A stretch of 64,000 bases of DNA, from assembly GCA_947456955.1 (NCBI GenBank), contig CANGTQ010000002.1:1-64000 (forward strand), read 5' to 3'. The DNA is from Flavobacteriaceae bacterium. GTDB lineage: Bacteria; Bacteroidota; Bacteroidia; Flavobacteriales; Flavobacteriaceae. Below, one piece after another: positions 39,878-49,320 of this stretch; positions within the stretch are counted from its first letter, which is position 1; every line of letters begins with the position of its first letter. The notes below the pieces were generated by a model. That model had not been told where the DNA came from, made no database searches, and was given only the letters and a program-made list of their open reading frames with translations. The position numbers were made by a program, and so were the translations under genes.

Positions 39878-40594
39878 ATGCGAATCAGTCTTCTCATAAT
39901 AACATTTTTTACTACGCTTAGTATTTTTGCTCAAGAAATTGAGGTCAAGAAAGAGGTCAAGGATGAGATTGATTTTGATGCAATCGATTCTTTATATCGA
40001 GAAGACCAATTCTATTTAAACATCACATACAATGCTCTTCAAAAGCGAATAGATGGGATTGCTCAAAACAAGCTTTCTCCTGGAATTGCATTTGGGTTTT
40101 TGAGAGATATGCCAATAAATAAAAAGCGAACTCTTTCTGTAGCTGCAGGGTTGGGCTATTCGTTGGCAATTTACAATCAAAATTTAGGAATTTCTGAAAC
40201 AAATGGAACATACACCTATCAGGTTTTGGATTCGGACATTTCATTTACTAAAAATAAATTGTCTTTTCATTATATCGATTTGCCTATAGAATTTAGGTGG
40301 CGAAACTCAACTCCTGAAAGTCATGTTTTTTGGCGTGTTCATTCGGGAGTAAAATTGAGTTATCTTTTTTATGACCAATACAAATCGGTTTCGTCAAACG
40401 GAACAGTTACCCTATCTAACAATTCGGATTTGAATCAATTTGCATATGGTTTTTATCTTTCTTTTGGTTGGAATACTTGGAATTTTTATGTTTATTATGG
40501 ATTAAATCCGATATTTAAATCTTCTGCTAAAATTGAAAATCAATCCATTTCTATGAACACAACCAATTTTGGTTTGATGTTCTATATTCTATAG
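39878..40594 (+). CDS. Putative outer-membrane beta-barrel protein (PorT-like)
   Basis: Signal peptide, SVAAGLGYSLAIYNQNL, beta-strand pattern. Confidence 0.65.
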   Translation: MRISLLIITFFTTLSIFAQEIEVKKEVKDEIDFDAIDSLYREDQFYLNITYNALQKRIDGIAQNKLSPGIAFGFLRDMPINKKRTLSVAAGLGYSLAIYNQNLGISETNGTYTYQVLDSDISFTKNKLSFHYIDLPIEFRWRNSTPESHVFWRVHSGVKLSYLFYDQYKSVSSNGTVTLSNNSDLNQFAYGFYLSFGWNTWNFYVYYGLNPIFKSSAKIENQSISMNTTNFGLMFYIL

Positions 40595-41194
40595 CCAAAA
40601 ATAGAGTAAAAGACTTTGTGGAATTAACCCACACAAAAATCCAACTAATAATTCTTTATCTGAATGTGCTTTCATAACTAAGCGTGAAGAAGCAACAATA
40701 CCATTCATCAATACAAAAAAAGTAACCGTATTGATGGTGTTAATTTGGTTATGAATGCTCAAGCCAATAATAAAAACGGTTAGCGAACTAATCCCAATCA
40801 TGTGAATACTTGCTTTGAATTTGACATACAATAACAAAAATGCAATAATAGTACTCAGTAAACCGCCAACAAAAAAGAAATACAAGCTTGGGAAACGATC
40901 AATTGTTATGCTTTTTTCTATCAAAACAGCAAACAGCATAATCTGCAATAATAAAGGAATTTTACGTTGCGATATATCCGTAAGCATAACATTTTCTATT
41001 TTACCGAAAGTCCTTAAGAGATAAAAAAACGCAATTGGCAAAAGGAAAGTTATTATGATTATTTGCAAAAAAAGAATCAAATATTGCGGTAAAGTGAAAT
41101 ATTTTTCTTCAAGCAAAACGTAAAAAACAGTTCCTAAAAGCGGAATGAAAATAGGATGAAAGGCATACGAAAAAAAAGGAAGGATTTTTTTCAA
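40589..41194 (-). CDS. Multi-TM membrane protein, PAP2-like or unknown
   Basis: 201 aa, about 6 hydrophobic segments. Confidence 0.6.
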   Translation of the reverse strand: MKKILPFFSYAFHPIFIPLLGTVFYVLLEEKYFTLPQYLILFLQIIIITFLLPIAFFYLLRTFGKIENVMLTDISQRKIPLLLQIMLFAVLIEKSITIDRFPSLYFFFVGGLLSTIIAFLLLYVKFKASIHMIGISSLTVFIIGLSIHNQINTINTVTFFVLMNGIVASSRLVMKAHSDKELLVGFLCGLIPQSLLLYFWL

Positions 41195-41204
41195 GGTGAA
41201 TTTT

Positions 41205-42674
41205 TTATATCTTTTTCCTCATTCTCGCTACAGGAATATCAAGCAAGTCTCTGTATTTAGCGATGGTTCTTCGGGCAATTGGATAGCCTTTTTCTTTTAG
41301 AATTTCAGCCAGTTGATCATCAGGTAAAGGCTTGTTTTTGTCTTCTTCTTCAATAATGTTTTTCAGAATATTTTTGATTTCCAAGGTAGAAACATCTTCA
41401 CCCTGATCGTTTTTCATGGATTCTGAAAAATATTCTTTAATAAGTTTTGTGCCATAAGGCGTATCGACATATTTACTATTGGCCACACGGGAAACGGTTG
41501 AAATATCAAGGCCAACCATATCGGCAATGTCTTTCAAAATCATTGGTTTCAATTTGGTTTCTTCACCATCAAGGAAATATTCCTGCTGAAAATGCATAAT
41601 GGCATTCATCGTAACAAAAAGTGTTTCCTGACGTTGGCGAATCGCATCGATAAACCATTTGGCAGAATCCAATTTTTGCTTAATAAACTGCACGGCATCT
41701 TTTTGCGAATGCGATTTGTCTTTAGAAACTTTATAGGTTTGCAGCATTTCCTTATAATCTTTGGAAATATGCAAAGTTGGCGCATTCCTGCCGTTTAACG
41801 TAAGTTCTAATTCGCCATCAACAATTCGAATTGCAAAATCGGGAACAATTTGTTCTACCGTTCGATTACTGTTGTCAAATGCACCGCCTGGTTTGGGATT
41901 CAATTTTTCAATTTCTTCAATCGCTTTTTTCAGTTGCTCTTTTGAAATTTCGTAAGTCGATTGTAGTTTATCATAATGCTTTTTGGTAAACGCATCAAAA
42001 TTATTCTGGATAATATTAATAGCTAAATCAACGTATTCTGTCGGCGTTTTGTGTCGGAGTTGCAACAATAAACATTCGTGTAAATCTCTGGCGCCAACTC
42101 CGGAAGGCTCTAAATCATGTATGAAGTGCAGAATTTTTTCAACGGTTTTTTCGTCGGTATAAATACCTTGTGTAAATGCCATGTCGTCAACAATGTCTTG
42201 AACACTTCTGCGCAAATAACCATCATCATCAATACTTCCCACCAAAAACTCAGCGATATCACGTTGTTCATCCGTTAAGATAAAAGTATTTAACTGATTG
42301 ATTAAATCCTGGTGAAAACTTGTCGGTGCTGCAAATGGCATTTCACGGTCATCATCATCATCGCTATAATTATTGGCCTGAAGCTTATAGTCCGGAGTTT
42401 CATCATTGCTTAAATATTCGTCGATGTTGATTTCGTCAGTTTCGATGTTTTCGCTGCCTTCATAATCATCATATTCGTCATTGTTGTCGAACTCATCTTT
42501 CTCATACAATTCATCATCTTCTTCTTTACCGCTTTCCAATGCCGGATTTTCAACCATTTCCTCCTTGAGTCGTTGCTCAAATGCTTGTGTAGGCAATTGT
42601 ATCAACTTCATCAACTGAATTTGTTGAGGAGATAGTTTTTGTGATAATTTTAGATTTAGAAACTGCTTTAACAT
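41205..42674 (-). CDS. rpoN: RNA polymerase sigma-54 factor
   Basis: LSQKLSPQQIQLMKLIQLPTQAFEQRL and ARRTIAKYRDLLDIPVARMRKKI RpoN box. Confidence 0.95.
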   Translation of the reverse strand: MLKQFLNLKLSQKLSPQQIQLMKLIQLPTQAFEQRLKEEMVENPALESGKEEDDELYEKDEFDNNDEYDDYEGSENIETDEINIDEYLSNDETPDYKLQANNYSDDDDDREMPFAAPTSFHQDLINQLNTFILTDEQRDIAEFLVGSIDDDGYLRRSVQDIVDDMAFTQGIYTDEKTVEKILHFIHDLEPSGVGARDLHECLLLQLRHKTPTEYVDLAINIIQNNFDAFTKKHYDKLQSTYEISKEQLKKAIEEIEKLNPKPGGAFDNSNRTVEQIVPDFAIRIVDGELELTLNGRNAPTLHISKDYKEMLQTYKVSKDKSHSQKDAVQFIKQKLDSAKWFIDAIRQRQETLFVTMNAIMHFQQEYFLDGEETKLKPMILKDIADMVGLDISTVSRVANSKYVDTPYGTKLIKEYFSESMKNDQGEDVSTLEIKNILKNIIEEEDKNKPLPDDQLAEILKEKGYPIARRTIAKYRDLLDIPVARMRKKI

Positions 42675-42678
42675 AGTT

Positions 42679-42744
42679 GTTTGTGGTTTGTTGTTAATGG
42701 TTTATAGTTAACTCTAAACTACAAACCATAAACTATAAACAATT
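42679..42744. repeat. Heptad-periodic inverted repeat (GTTnnnn)5 / (AACnnnn)5 meeting at GTTAAC
   Basis: GTTTGTG GTTTGTT GTTAATG GTTTATA GTTAACT / AACTCTA AACTACA AACCATA AACTATA AACAATT. Confidence 0.85.
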
Positions 42745-42745
42745 T

Positions 42746-44191
42746 TTAGAACTCTGCATTTTGTGGCGTTCTTGGGAATGGAATTACGTCGCGGATGTTG
42801 GTCATACCGGTTACAAATAATACCAATCTTTCAAATCCTAATCCGAAACCTGAATGCACAGCCGAACCAAATCTTCGTGTATCTAAATACCACCATAGTT
42901 CTTCTTCGTCAATTCCTAATGCTTTCATTTTTTCAACCAGAACATCGTAACGTTCTTCTCTCTGCGAACCTCCAACGATTTCTCCAATTCCGGGGAATAA
43001 TATATCCATGGCGCGAACCGTTTCTTTGCCAGGTTCGGTATTGTCGTTCAAACGCATATAAAAGGCTTTAATATTTGCCGGATAATCAAACAAAATCACC
43101 GGACATTTAAAATGTTTTTCAACTAAATACCTTTCATGTTCTGATTGTAAGTCGGCTCCCCATTCGTTTATGATGTAACTAAATTTCTTCTTTTTATTCG
43201 GAGTAGAATCTCTTAAAATATCAATGGCTTCGGTATAAGAAACACGTTTGAAATTGTTTTCTAAAACGAAATTTAATTTCTCTAACAAACTCATTTCACT
43301 TCTTTCTGCTTGTGGTTTTTGTTTTTCTTCTTCCGCTAAACGACTTTCTAAAAACTTCAAATCGTCCTGACATTTATCCATCGTATATTTAATCACGTAT
43401 TGGATAAAATCTTCTGCCAAATCCATATTATCATTCAAATCATTGAAAGCCACTTCCGGTTCAATCATCCAAAATTCTGCTAAGTGACGGGATGTATTTG
43501 AATTTTCTGCACGGAAAGTAGGTCCGAAAGTATAAATTTGACCCAACGCCATGGCGAATGTTTCACCTTCCAACTGCCCAGAAACGGTTAAGTTCGTGTG
43601 TTTTCCGAAGAAATCTTTTTTGTAATCGATGTTTCCTTCTTCGTTTTTTGGTAAATTGTCTAATGGCAATGAAGTTACCTGAAACATTTCTCCAGCACCT
43701 TCAGCATCAGCACCGGTAATAACAGGCGTGTTTACATATACAAATCCTTTTTCCTGAAAATACGTATGAACGGCATGAGCCAAAACGGAACGTACTCTCA
43801 TAATCGCTCCGAAAGCATTAGTTCGAACTCTTAAATGCGCATTTTCACGCAAGAATTCCAACGAATGTTTCTTTGGTTGCATAGGGAATTTCTCCGCATC
43901 AGAATCGCCCAAAATTTCTAATTTAGAAACTTGGATTTCGTATTTCTGTCCAGCACCTTTGCTTTCTACCAAAGCTCCAATCACCGAAACAGCGGATCCA
44001 GTCGTAATTCTTTTCAATGTTTCTTCAGGTGTGTTTTCAAAATCAACAACACACTGAATATTATTTATTGTCGAACCATCGTTCAGTGCTATAAATTGAT
44101 TGTTTCTAAAAGTTCTTACCCAACCTTTTGCATTTACTTCTGAAATCGTAGTTTCACTGTTTAGTAAGCTTTTAACTTTTGTATGTTTCAT
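42746..44191 (-). CDS. asnS: Asparagine-tRNA ligase
   Basis: Class II aa[45 protein letters not shown]. Confidence 0.95.
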   Translation of the reverse strand: MKHTKVKSLLNSETTISEVNAKGWVRTFRNNQFIALNDGSTINNIQCVVDFENTPEETLKRITTGSAVSVIGALVESKGAGQKYEIQVSKLEILGDSDAEKFPMQPKKHSLEFLRENAHLRVRTNAFGAIMRVRSVLAHAVHTYFQEKGFVYVNTPVITGADAEGAGEMFQVTSLPLDNLPKNEEGNIDYKKDFFGKHTNLTVSGQLEGETFAMALGQIYTFGPTFRAENSNTSRHLAEFWMIEPEVAFNDLNDNMDLAEDFIQYVIKYTMDKCQDDLKFLESRLAEEEKQKPQAERSEMSLLEKLNFVLENNFKRVSYTEAIDILRDSTPNKKKKFSYIINEWGADLQSEHERYLVEKHFKCPVILFDYPANIKAFYMRLNDNTEPGKETVRAMDILFPGIGEIVGGSQREERYDVLVEKMKALGIDEEELWWYLDTRRFGSAVHSGFGLGFERLVLFVTGMTNIRDVIPFPRTPQNAEF

Positions 44192-44250
44192 TTATATATC
44201 AGATATTAAATTTTAAATAGTTGATGTTATAATCTAAACGCAAATATAAA

Positions 44251-46671
44251 TTATTTATTGTTCTTTTCCAGTTCGTCTATTTCCTCATCAGTGCGTTCCA
44301 AAATATCGATAGTTGGTTCTGGTAAATCTTGCTGATTCGCCAAAGTTTTATTCAAGGTCAGAACCAATGATGGTAACAAAACCAAATTAGACAACATTCC
44401 GAAAAATAAGGTTAGTGCAACTAATCCGCCTAAAGCAACCGTTCCGCCAAAACTCGATAACATGAATACCGAGAATCCGAAGAACAATATGATTGAAGTG
44501 TAGAACATGCTGATTCCGGCATCGTCAAACGTGGCAAAAACGGATTTCTTGATTTTCCAGTCGTTGCGCGATAATTCCAGTCGGTATTGTGCCAAAAAGC
44601 GTAAGGTGTCATCGACCGACATTCCGAAAGCAATTCCGAAAACTAATAAAGTTGAAGGTTTTAACGGAATGCCCAAAAAGCCCATCAATCCAGCGGTCAT
44701 TAATAAAGGCAGAAGATTTGGAATTATCGAAACCAAAACCATCTTGAACGATCGGAACATAATAGCAACCAAAGCTCCGGTTAGGAAAAAGGCAAACAAT
44801 AATGACGACAGTAAATTGTCCAATAAATAGTTAGTTCCTTTTTGGAATACCGATGCTTTCCCCGTTATGATAACTTCATATCTTGGCTCAGGAAATAATT
44901 TATTCACTTTGTTTCGAATATGTGCTTCAATAGCTTCCATTCGTTCGCCGTTTTCGTCTTTGATAAATGTTGTCATTCTTGCGACACTTCCATCTGCAGT
45001 AATATAACTTTTCAGTTGATTGTCCTTTTCGTTTTTAAGTGAGTTTTTGATATACGGCAATAGGAATATTTCTTCCTGTGATGTTGGTAAGGTATAAAAA
45101 TCCGGATTTCCATTGTAATACGCCTGATTGAAACTTTTGGCAATATTTACTACAGACAATGGTTTTGAAAGCTCAGGAATATCGGTAATCGTATGTTCCA
45201 ATTCTTCCATTTTTCTCAGATTAGAAAGCTTCATTGCACCATTCTTTCTTTTGGTATCAATCATGATTTCCAAAGGAAGCACACCGTCAAATTCCTTTTC
45301 GAAGAAACGGATGTCATCATAAAATGCTGTCTTTTTCGGCATGTCTTCTAATATACTTCCCGAAACCTTGATTTTGTATATACCGACAATTCCAAAAATA
45401 AGCAAACAAACAGCCGTAATATAAACACCGATACGGTTGTATTTCACAGTGTTTACAATCCATCTCAAAAATGAAGTTAAAGATTCGCGTTCTAAATGTC
45501 CGAGATGTCTCTGAATTGGTGATGGAATATAACTAAAGAAGACAGGAATAATTAGCAAACTCAGTAAATAGATAGCCAATATATTTATGGTGGTCACTAT
45601 GCCAAATTCTCTCAACAACACATTATTGGTAATTATAAACGTTGCAAAACCAACTGCTGTTGTAATATTGGTCATCAATGTTGCCGTACCGGTTTTGGTA
45701 ATTACACGCTGTAACGCTTTGGCTTTATTGGAATGTTTGTGGTATTCCTGATGATATTTATTGATAAAGAAAATACAATTTGGAATTCCGATTACGATAA
45801 CCAATGTTGGGACTAAAGCAGTTAAGACTGTAATTTCGTAACCCAATGCGCCAATAATTCCAAATGACCAAACTACACCTATAATCACTACAATAAGTGA
45901 CGCCATTGTTGCTCTGAACGAACGGAAAAAGTAAAAGAAAATCAGCGAAGTGATAAGCAAAGCGGCACCAATAAATAAGCCAATTTCGTCGATAATGGTT
46001 TTGGCATTCAGTGTTCGGATATAAGGCATACCCGAAGTATGTAGTTCGATTCCGGTTTTCGTTTTAAATTTGTTAAGCGCCGGAATTAAATTGTTTAAAA
46101 CGTATTCCTTTCGGGCTTTCGTATTGACAATTTTTTTGTCTAAGTAAATGGCAGAGCGGATTGCGCCCGTTTTTTTGTTGTACAACAAACCTTCATAAAA
46201 AGGCAACTTGGTGAATAATTCTTTTTGAATTTGTTTCAGATAATCTTTGTCCTGAATTTTACTTTCGTCCACCAAAGGTTTTAATTCGAATTTTTCAAGC
46301 GAATCATTTTTGGTAAGCTTTTGCAGATTATCTACGGAAACTACCAGACTCACTTCTTTACTCGACTTTATAGTATTCATCAAATCGCGCCATTCACCAT
46401 AAACTTTCGGGGTAAATAATTTTTTGTCTTTAGTAGCAATGACAATTAGATTTCCTTCTTCACCAAAATGACTCAGGAATTTGTCGTAATCTACATTTAC
46501 TTTGTCGTCAGCAGGGATTAAATTGGCTTCTGTTTGTGTAAACCGTATGTGTTTGAATTGCGTTATGAGCATCCCTGTAGCGACAAGAATACCTACTATA
46601 ATAGCAATACGATTTCTTAAGATTATCCGAGCGATAAATTCCCAAAAACCAATACCTAACAACTTTTTCAT
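44251..46671 (-). CDS. MMPL/RND superfamily exporter
   Basis: Two SSD-like TM blocks; likely start MKKLLGIGFWEFIAR. Confidence 0.85.
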   Translation of the reverse strand: MKKLLGIGFWEFIARIILRNRIAIIVGILVATGMLITQFKHIRFTQTEANLIPADDKVNVDYDKFLSHFGEEGNLIVIATKDKKLFTPKVYGEWRDLMNTIKSSKEVSLVVSVDNLQKLTKNDSLEKFELKPLVDESKIQDKDYLKQIQKELFTKLPFYEGLLYNKKTGAIRSAIYLDKKIVNTKARKEYVLNNLIPALNKFKTKTGIELHTSGMPYIRTLNAKTIIDEIGLFIGAALLITSLIFFYFFRSFRATMASLIVVIIGVVWSFGIIGALGYEITVLTALVPTLVIVIGIPNCIFFINKYHQEYHKHSNKAKALQRVITKTGTATLMTNITTAVGFATFIITNNVLLREFGIVTTINILAIYLLSLLIIPVFFSYIPSPIQRHLGHLERESLTSFLRWIVNTVKYNRIGVYITAVCLLIFGIVGIYKIKVSGSILEDMPKKTAFYDDIRFFEKEFDGVLPLEIMIDTKRKNGAMKLSNLRKMEELEHTITDIPELSKPLSVVNIAKSFNQAYYNGNPDFYTLPTSQEEIFLLPYIKNSLKNEKDNQLKSYITADGSVARMTTFIKDENGERMEAIEAHIRNKVNKLFPEPRYEVIITGKASVFQKGTNYLLDNLLSSLLFAFFLTGALVAIMFRSFKMVLVSIIPNLLPLLMTAGLMGFLGIPLKPSTLLVFGIAFGMSVDDTLRFLAQYRLELSRNDWKIKKSVFATFDDAGISMFYTSIILFFGFSVFMLSSFGGTVALGGLVALTLFFGMLSNLVLLPSLVLTLNKTLANQQDLPEPTIDILERTDEEIDELEKNNK

Positions 46672-46856
46672 AAGTCCAAAATGGGTTGCAAAGGTAATCA
46701 AAACGGCAAAAGAAGCAGTCGATTTGCATAAAGTTTTCGTTAATTTATGAGACATTAATTGACTAATTTTAAATAATTGTTAATAGCATAAAAAAAAATT
46801 AAAAAAATCAGCTTGTTTTTAGCATCTTTGTATGCATATGCAGCAACTATTTTTGG

Positions 46857-49127
46857 ATGAGAAATTTTAAAAACTCTTTATTTTATATTTTCATTACAGG
46901 TGGATTTATCTATTTGATGTATAGAATTGTTGAACAAGGCAAACTGTTGGAAGTTGGCAGAAAAATTGTTTCTCCATCATCTAACGATAGTCAGTGGGTT
47001 CAATTTCTTTCCTCATTGTTTCACAATTTACAGCATCCATTAGCATTGTTGTTATTCCAAATTATTACGATTGTTTTGGTAGCCCGAATTTTTGGCTGGA
47101 TTTTCAGAAAAATTGGGCAACCTTCTGTTATTGGTGAAATCATTGCCGGAATTGTTCTTGGTCCATCTCTTTTTGGATTGTACTTTCCTGATATGAAAGA
47201 GGCGCTGTTTCCTCTTGCTTCTCTTGGAAATCTTCAATTGTTGAGTCAGATTGGTTTAATTCTTTTCATGTTTGTGATTGGGATGGAGTTAGACTTAAAA
47301 GTTCTTAAAAATAAAGCCAATGAAGCCGTAGTAATCAGTCATGCAAGCATTGTAATTCCGTTTGCTTTAGGTATTGGCTTATCCTATTATATCTATCATC
47401 AATTTGCGCCACCTGGTGTAGAGTTTTTATCCTTTAGCTTATTTATGGGAATTGCAATGAGTATTACGGCGTTTCCTGTTTTGGCTAGAATAGTACAGGA
47501 GCGAGGTATTCACAAAACCCGATTGGGAACCATTGTGATAACTTGTGCTGCCGCAGATGATATTACAGCATGGTGTTTATTGGCAGCAGTTATTGCCATT
47601 GTAAAAGCCGGGAGTTTTGTGAGTTCATTGTATGTTATTGGATTAGCAGTTGGTTATGTTTTAATGATGCTATTTGTAGTGAAACCATTTCTAAAACGAA
47701 TTGGGGAATTGTATGCAAAAAAAGACAATATTAAAAAATCCGTTGTTGCTATATTTTTTCTCACACTTATTGTTTCATCTTATTTGACAGAGATTATAGG
47801 TATTCATGCACTTTTTGGAGCTTTTATGACGGGAGTCATTATGCCGGATATTTCTAAATTTCGAAATGTTTTTATCGAAAAAGTAGAAGATGTTTCTCTG
47901 ATTTTATTATTGCCGTTGTTTTTTGTTTTCACAGGATTACGAACAGAAATTGGATTAATAAACGAACCTTATTTGTGGAAAATTACTGGATTTATTATTC
48001 TAGTAGCTGTAGCCGGGAAATTCTTTGGAAGTGCTTTGGCGGCAAAATTTGTTGGACAAAGTTGGCGCGATAGTTTGACTATAGGTGCATTGATGAATAC
48101 GCGTGGATTGATGGAGTTGGTTGTGTTAAACATTGGTTACGAACTTGGCGTGCTTTCACCAAAAGTGTTTACTATGATGGTTATTATGGCTTTGGTCACA
48201 ACTTTTATGACTGGTCCGGCATTAGATTTAATCAATTTTATTTTTAAAACCAAAGACGTCATAATTCCCTCAGAGGTTAAAAGGAGTTCTGATTTTAATA
48301 TTCTGATTTCGTTTGGCAACAATCAAAAAGGGAAATCGCTGTTGCGTTTGGCAAACAGTCTCATCAAAAAACAACCAGATTCTTCGAATGTAACTGCTAT
48401 GCATTTAACGGCAAGTGATGAAATGCATTCGTATAATTTGGAAGAATATGAAAAGGAAACCTTTGAACCTATTGTAAAGGAATCTAAAAAATTAGACCAA
48501 CCTATTACGACTATCTTCAAAGCAACCAATGATATGGAAACCGATATTGCCGACATTGCCCATCAAGGAAACTATGATTTAGTTTTGGTTGGTTTAGGAA
48601 AATCTATTTTTGAAGGAACTCTATTGGGAAAAGTACTTGGTTTTACGACAAGAATTATCAACCCTGATAGGTTGTTGGATAAGTTCAAAGGTAAAGAAGG
48701 ATTGTTTGAAAATTCACCTTTTGATGATAGAACTCGATTGATTATTTCTAAGACAAAAACGCCACTTGGTATTTTTATCGATAAAGATTTACATGAAGTC
48801 CAAAAAGTTTTTGTGGGATTATATAGTATTGGTGATGTGTTCCTAATAGATTATGCCCAAAAATTGATACATAACAATAATGCCATTGTAACCATTTTGG
48901 ACAACAATGGTCATACTAAAAACAATTTTACAATCCAAAACTCTTTAGTAGCCTTAGAAGAAAAACATCCAAATAATTTTGAAGTTTTCCAACCTAATCA
49001 AATTAATAAACCGTTTTTATTAGAACAAGATTTGGTAATTTTTAGTTTAGAAACATGGAAAAAGCTTGTTGAAGATGAGGTTTCTTGGTTGACTGATGTT
49101 CCTTCGGTTTTGATTATTAAGCCATAG
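46857..49127 (+). CDS. Cation:proton antiporter (CPA2/Kef-like) with C-terminal USP-like region
   Basis: GQPSVIGEIIAGIVLGPSLFG, SITAFPVLARIVQERG. Confidence 0.9.
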   Translation: MRNFKNSLFYIFITGGFIYLMYRIVEQGKLLEVGRKIVSPSSNDSQWVQFLSSLFHNLQHPLALLLFQIITIVLVARIFGWIFRKIGQPSVIGEIIAGIVLGPSLFGLYFPDMKEALFPLASLGNLQLLSQIGLILFMFVIGMELDLKVLKNKANEAVVISHASIVIPFALGIGLSYYIYHQFAPPGVEFLSFSLFMGIAMSITAFPVLARIVQERGIHKTRLGTIVITCAAADDITAWCLLAAVIAIVKAGSFVSSLYVIGLAVGYVLMMLFVVKPFLKRIGELYAKKDNIKKSVVAIFFLTLIVSSYLTEIIGIHALFGAFMTGVIMPDISKFRNVFIEKVEDVSLILLLPLFFVFTGLRTEIGLINEPYLWKITGFIILVAVAGKFFGSALAAKFVGQSWRDSLTIGALMNTRGLMELVVLNIGYELGVLSPKVFTMMVIMALVTTFMTGPALDLINFIFKTKDVIIPSEVKRSSDFNILISFGNNQKGKSLLRLANSLIKKQPDSSNVTAMHLTASDEMHSYNLEEYEKETFEPIVKESKKLDQPITTIFKATNDMETDIADIAHQGNYDLVLVGLGKSIFEGTLLGKVLGFTTRIINPDRLLDKFKGKEGLFENSPFDDRTRLIISKTKTPLGIFIDKDLHEVQKVFVGLYSIGDVFLIDYAQKLIHNNNAIVTILDNNGHTKNNFTIQNSLVALEEKHPNNFEVFQPNQINKPFLLEQDLVIFSLETWKKLVEDEVSWLTDVPSVLIIKP

Positions 49128-49320
49128 AGTATCATCAAAACAGATTATTGGTTTTTATAGCCATTGTTAAATTAAGTTCTTAACAATGAGTTAACTTAAC
49201 TTTTTCCAACTTAACAATAAATATACTTTTCAACTTTCATAGTATAACAATTAGTTAATTTTTAAATAACTACCATCCTTTTTTCAGATTATATTTTTGT
49301 TTTTTTTAACAAAATATATC

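Noticed and set aside
44430-44633. 67-aa minus-strand ORF within the MMPL exporter
   Set aside because: Out-of-frame overlap with a well-supported gene.
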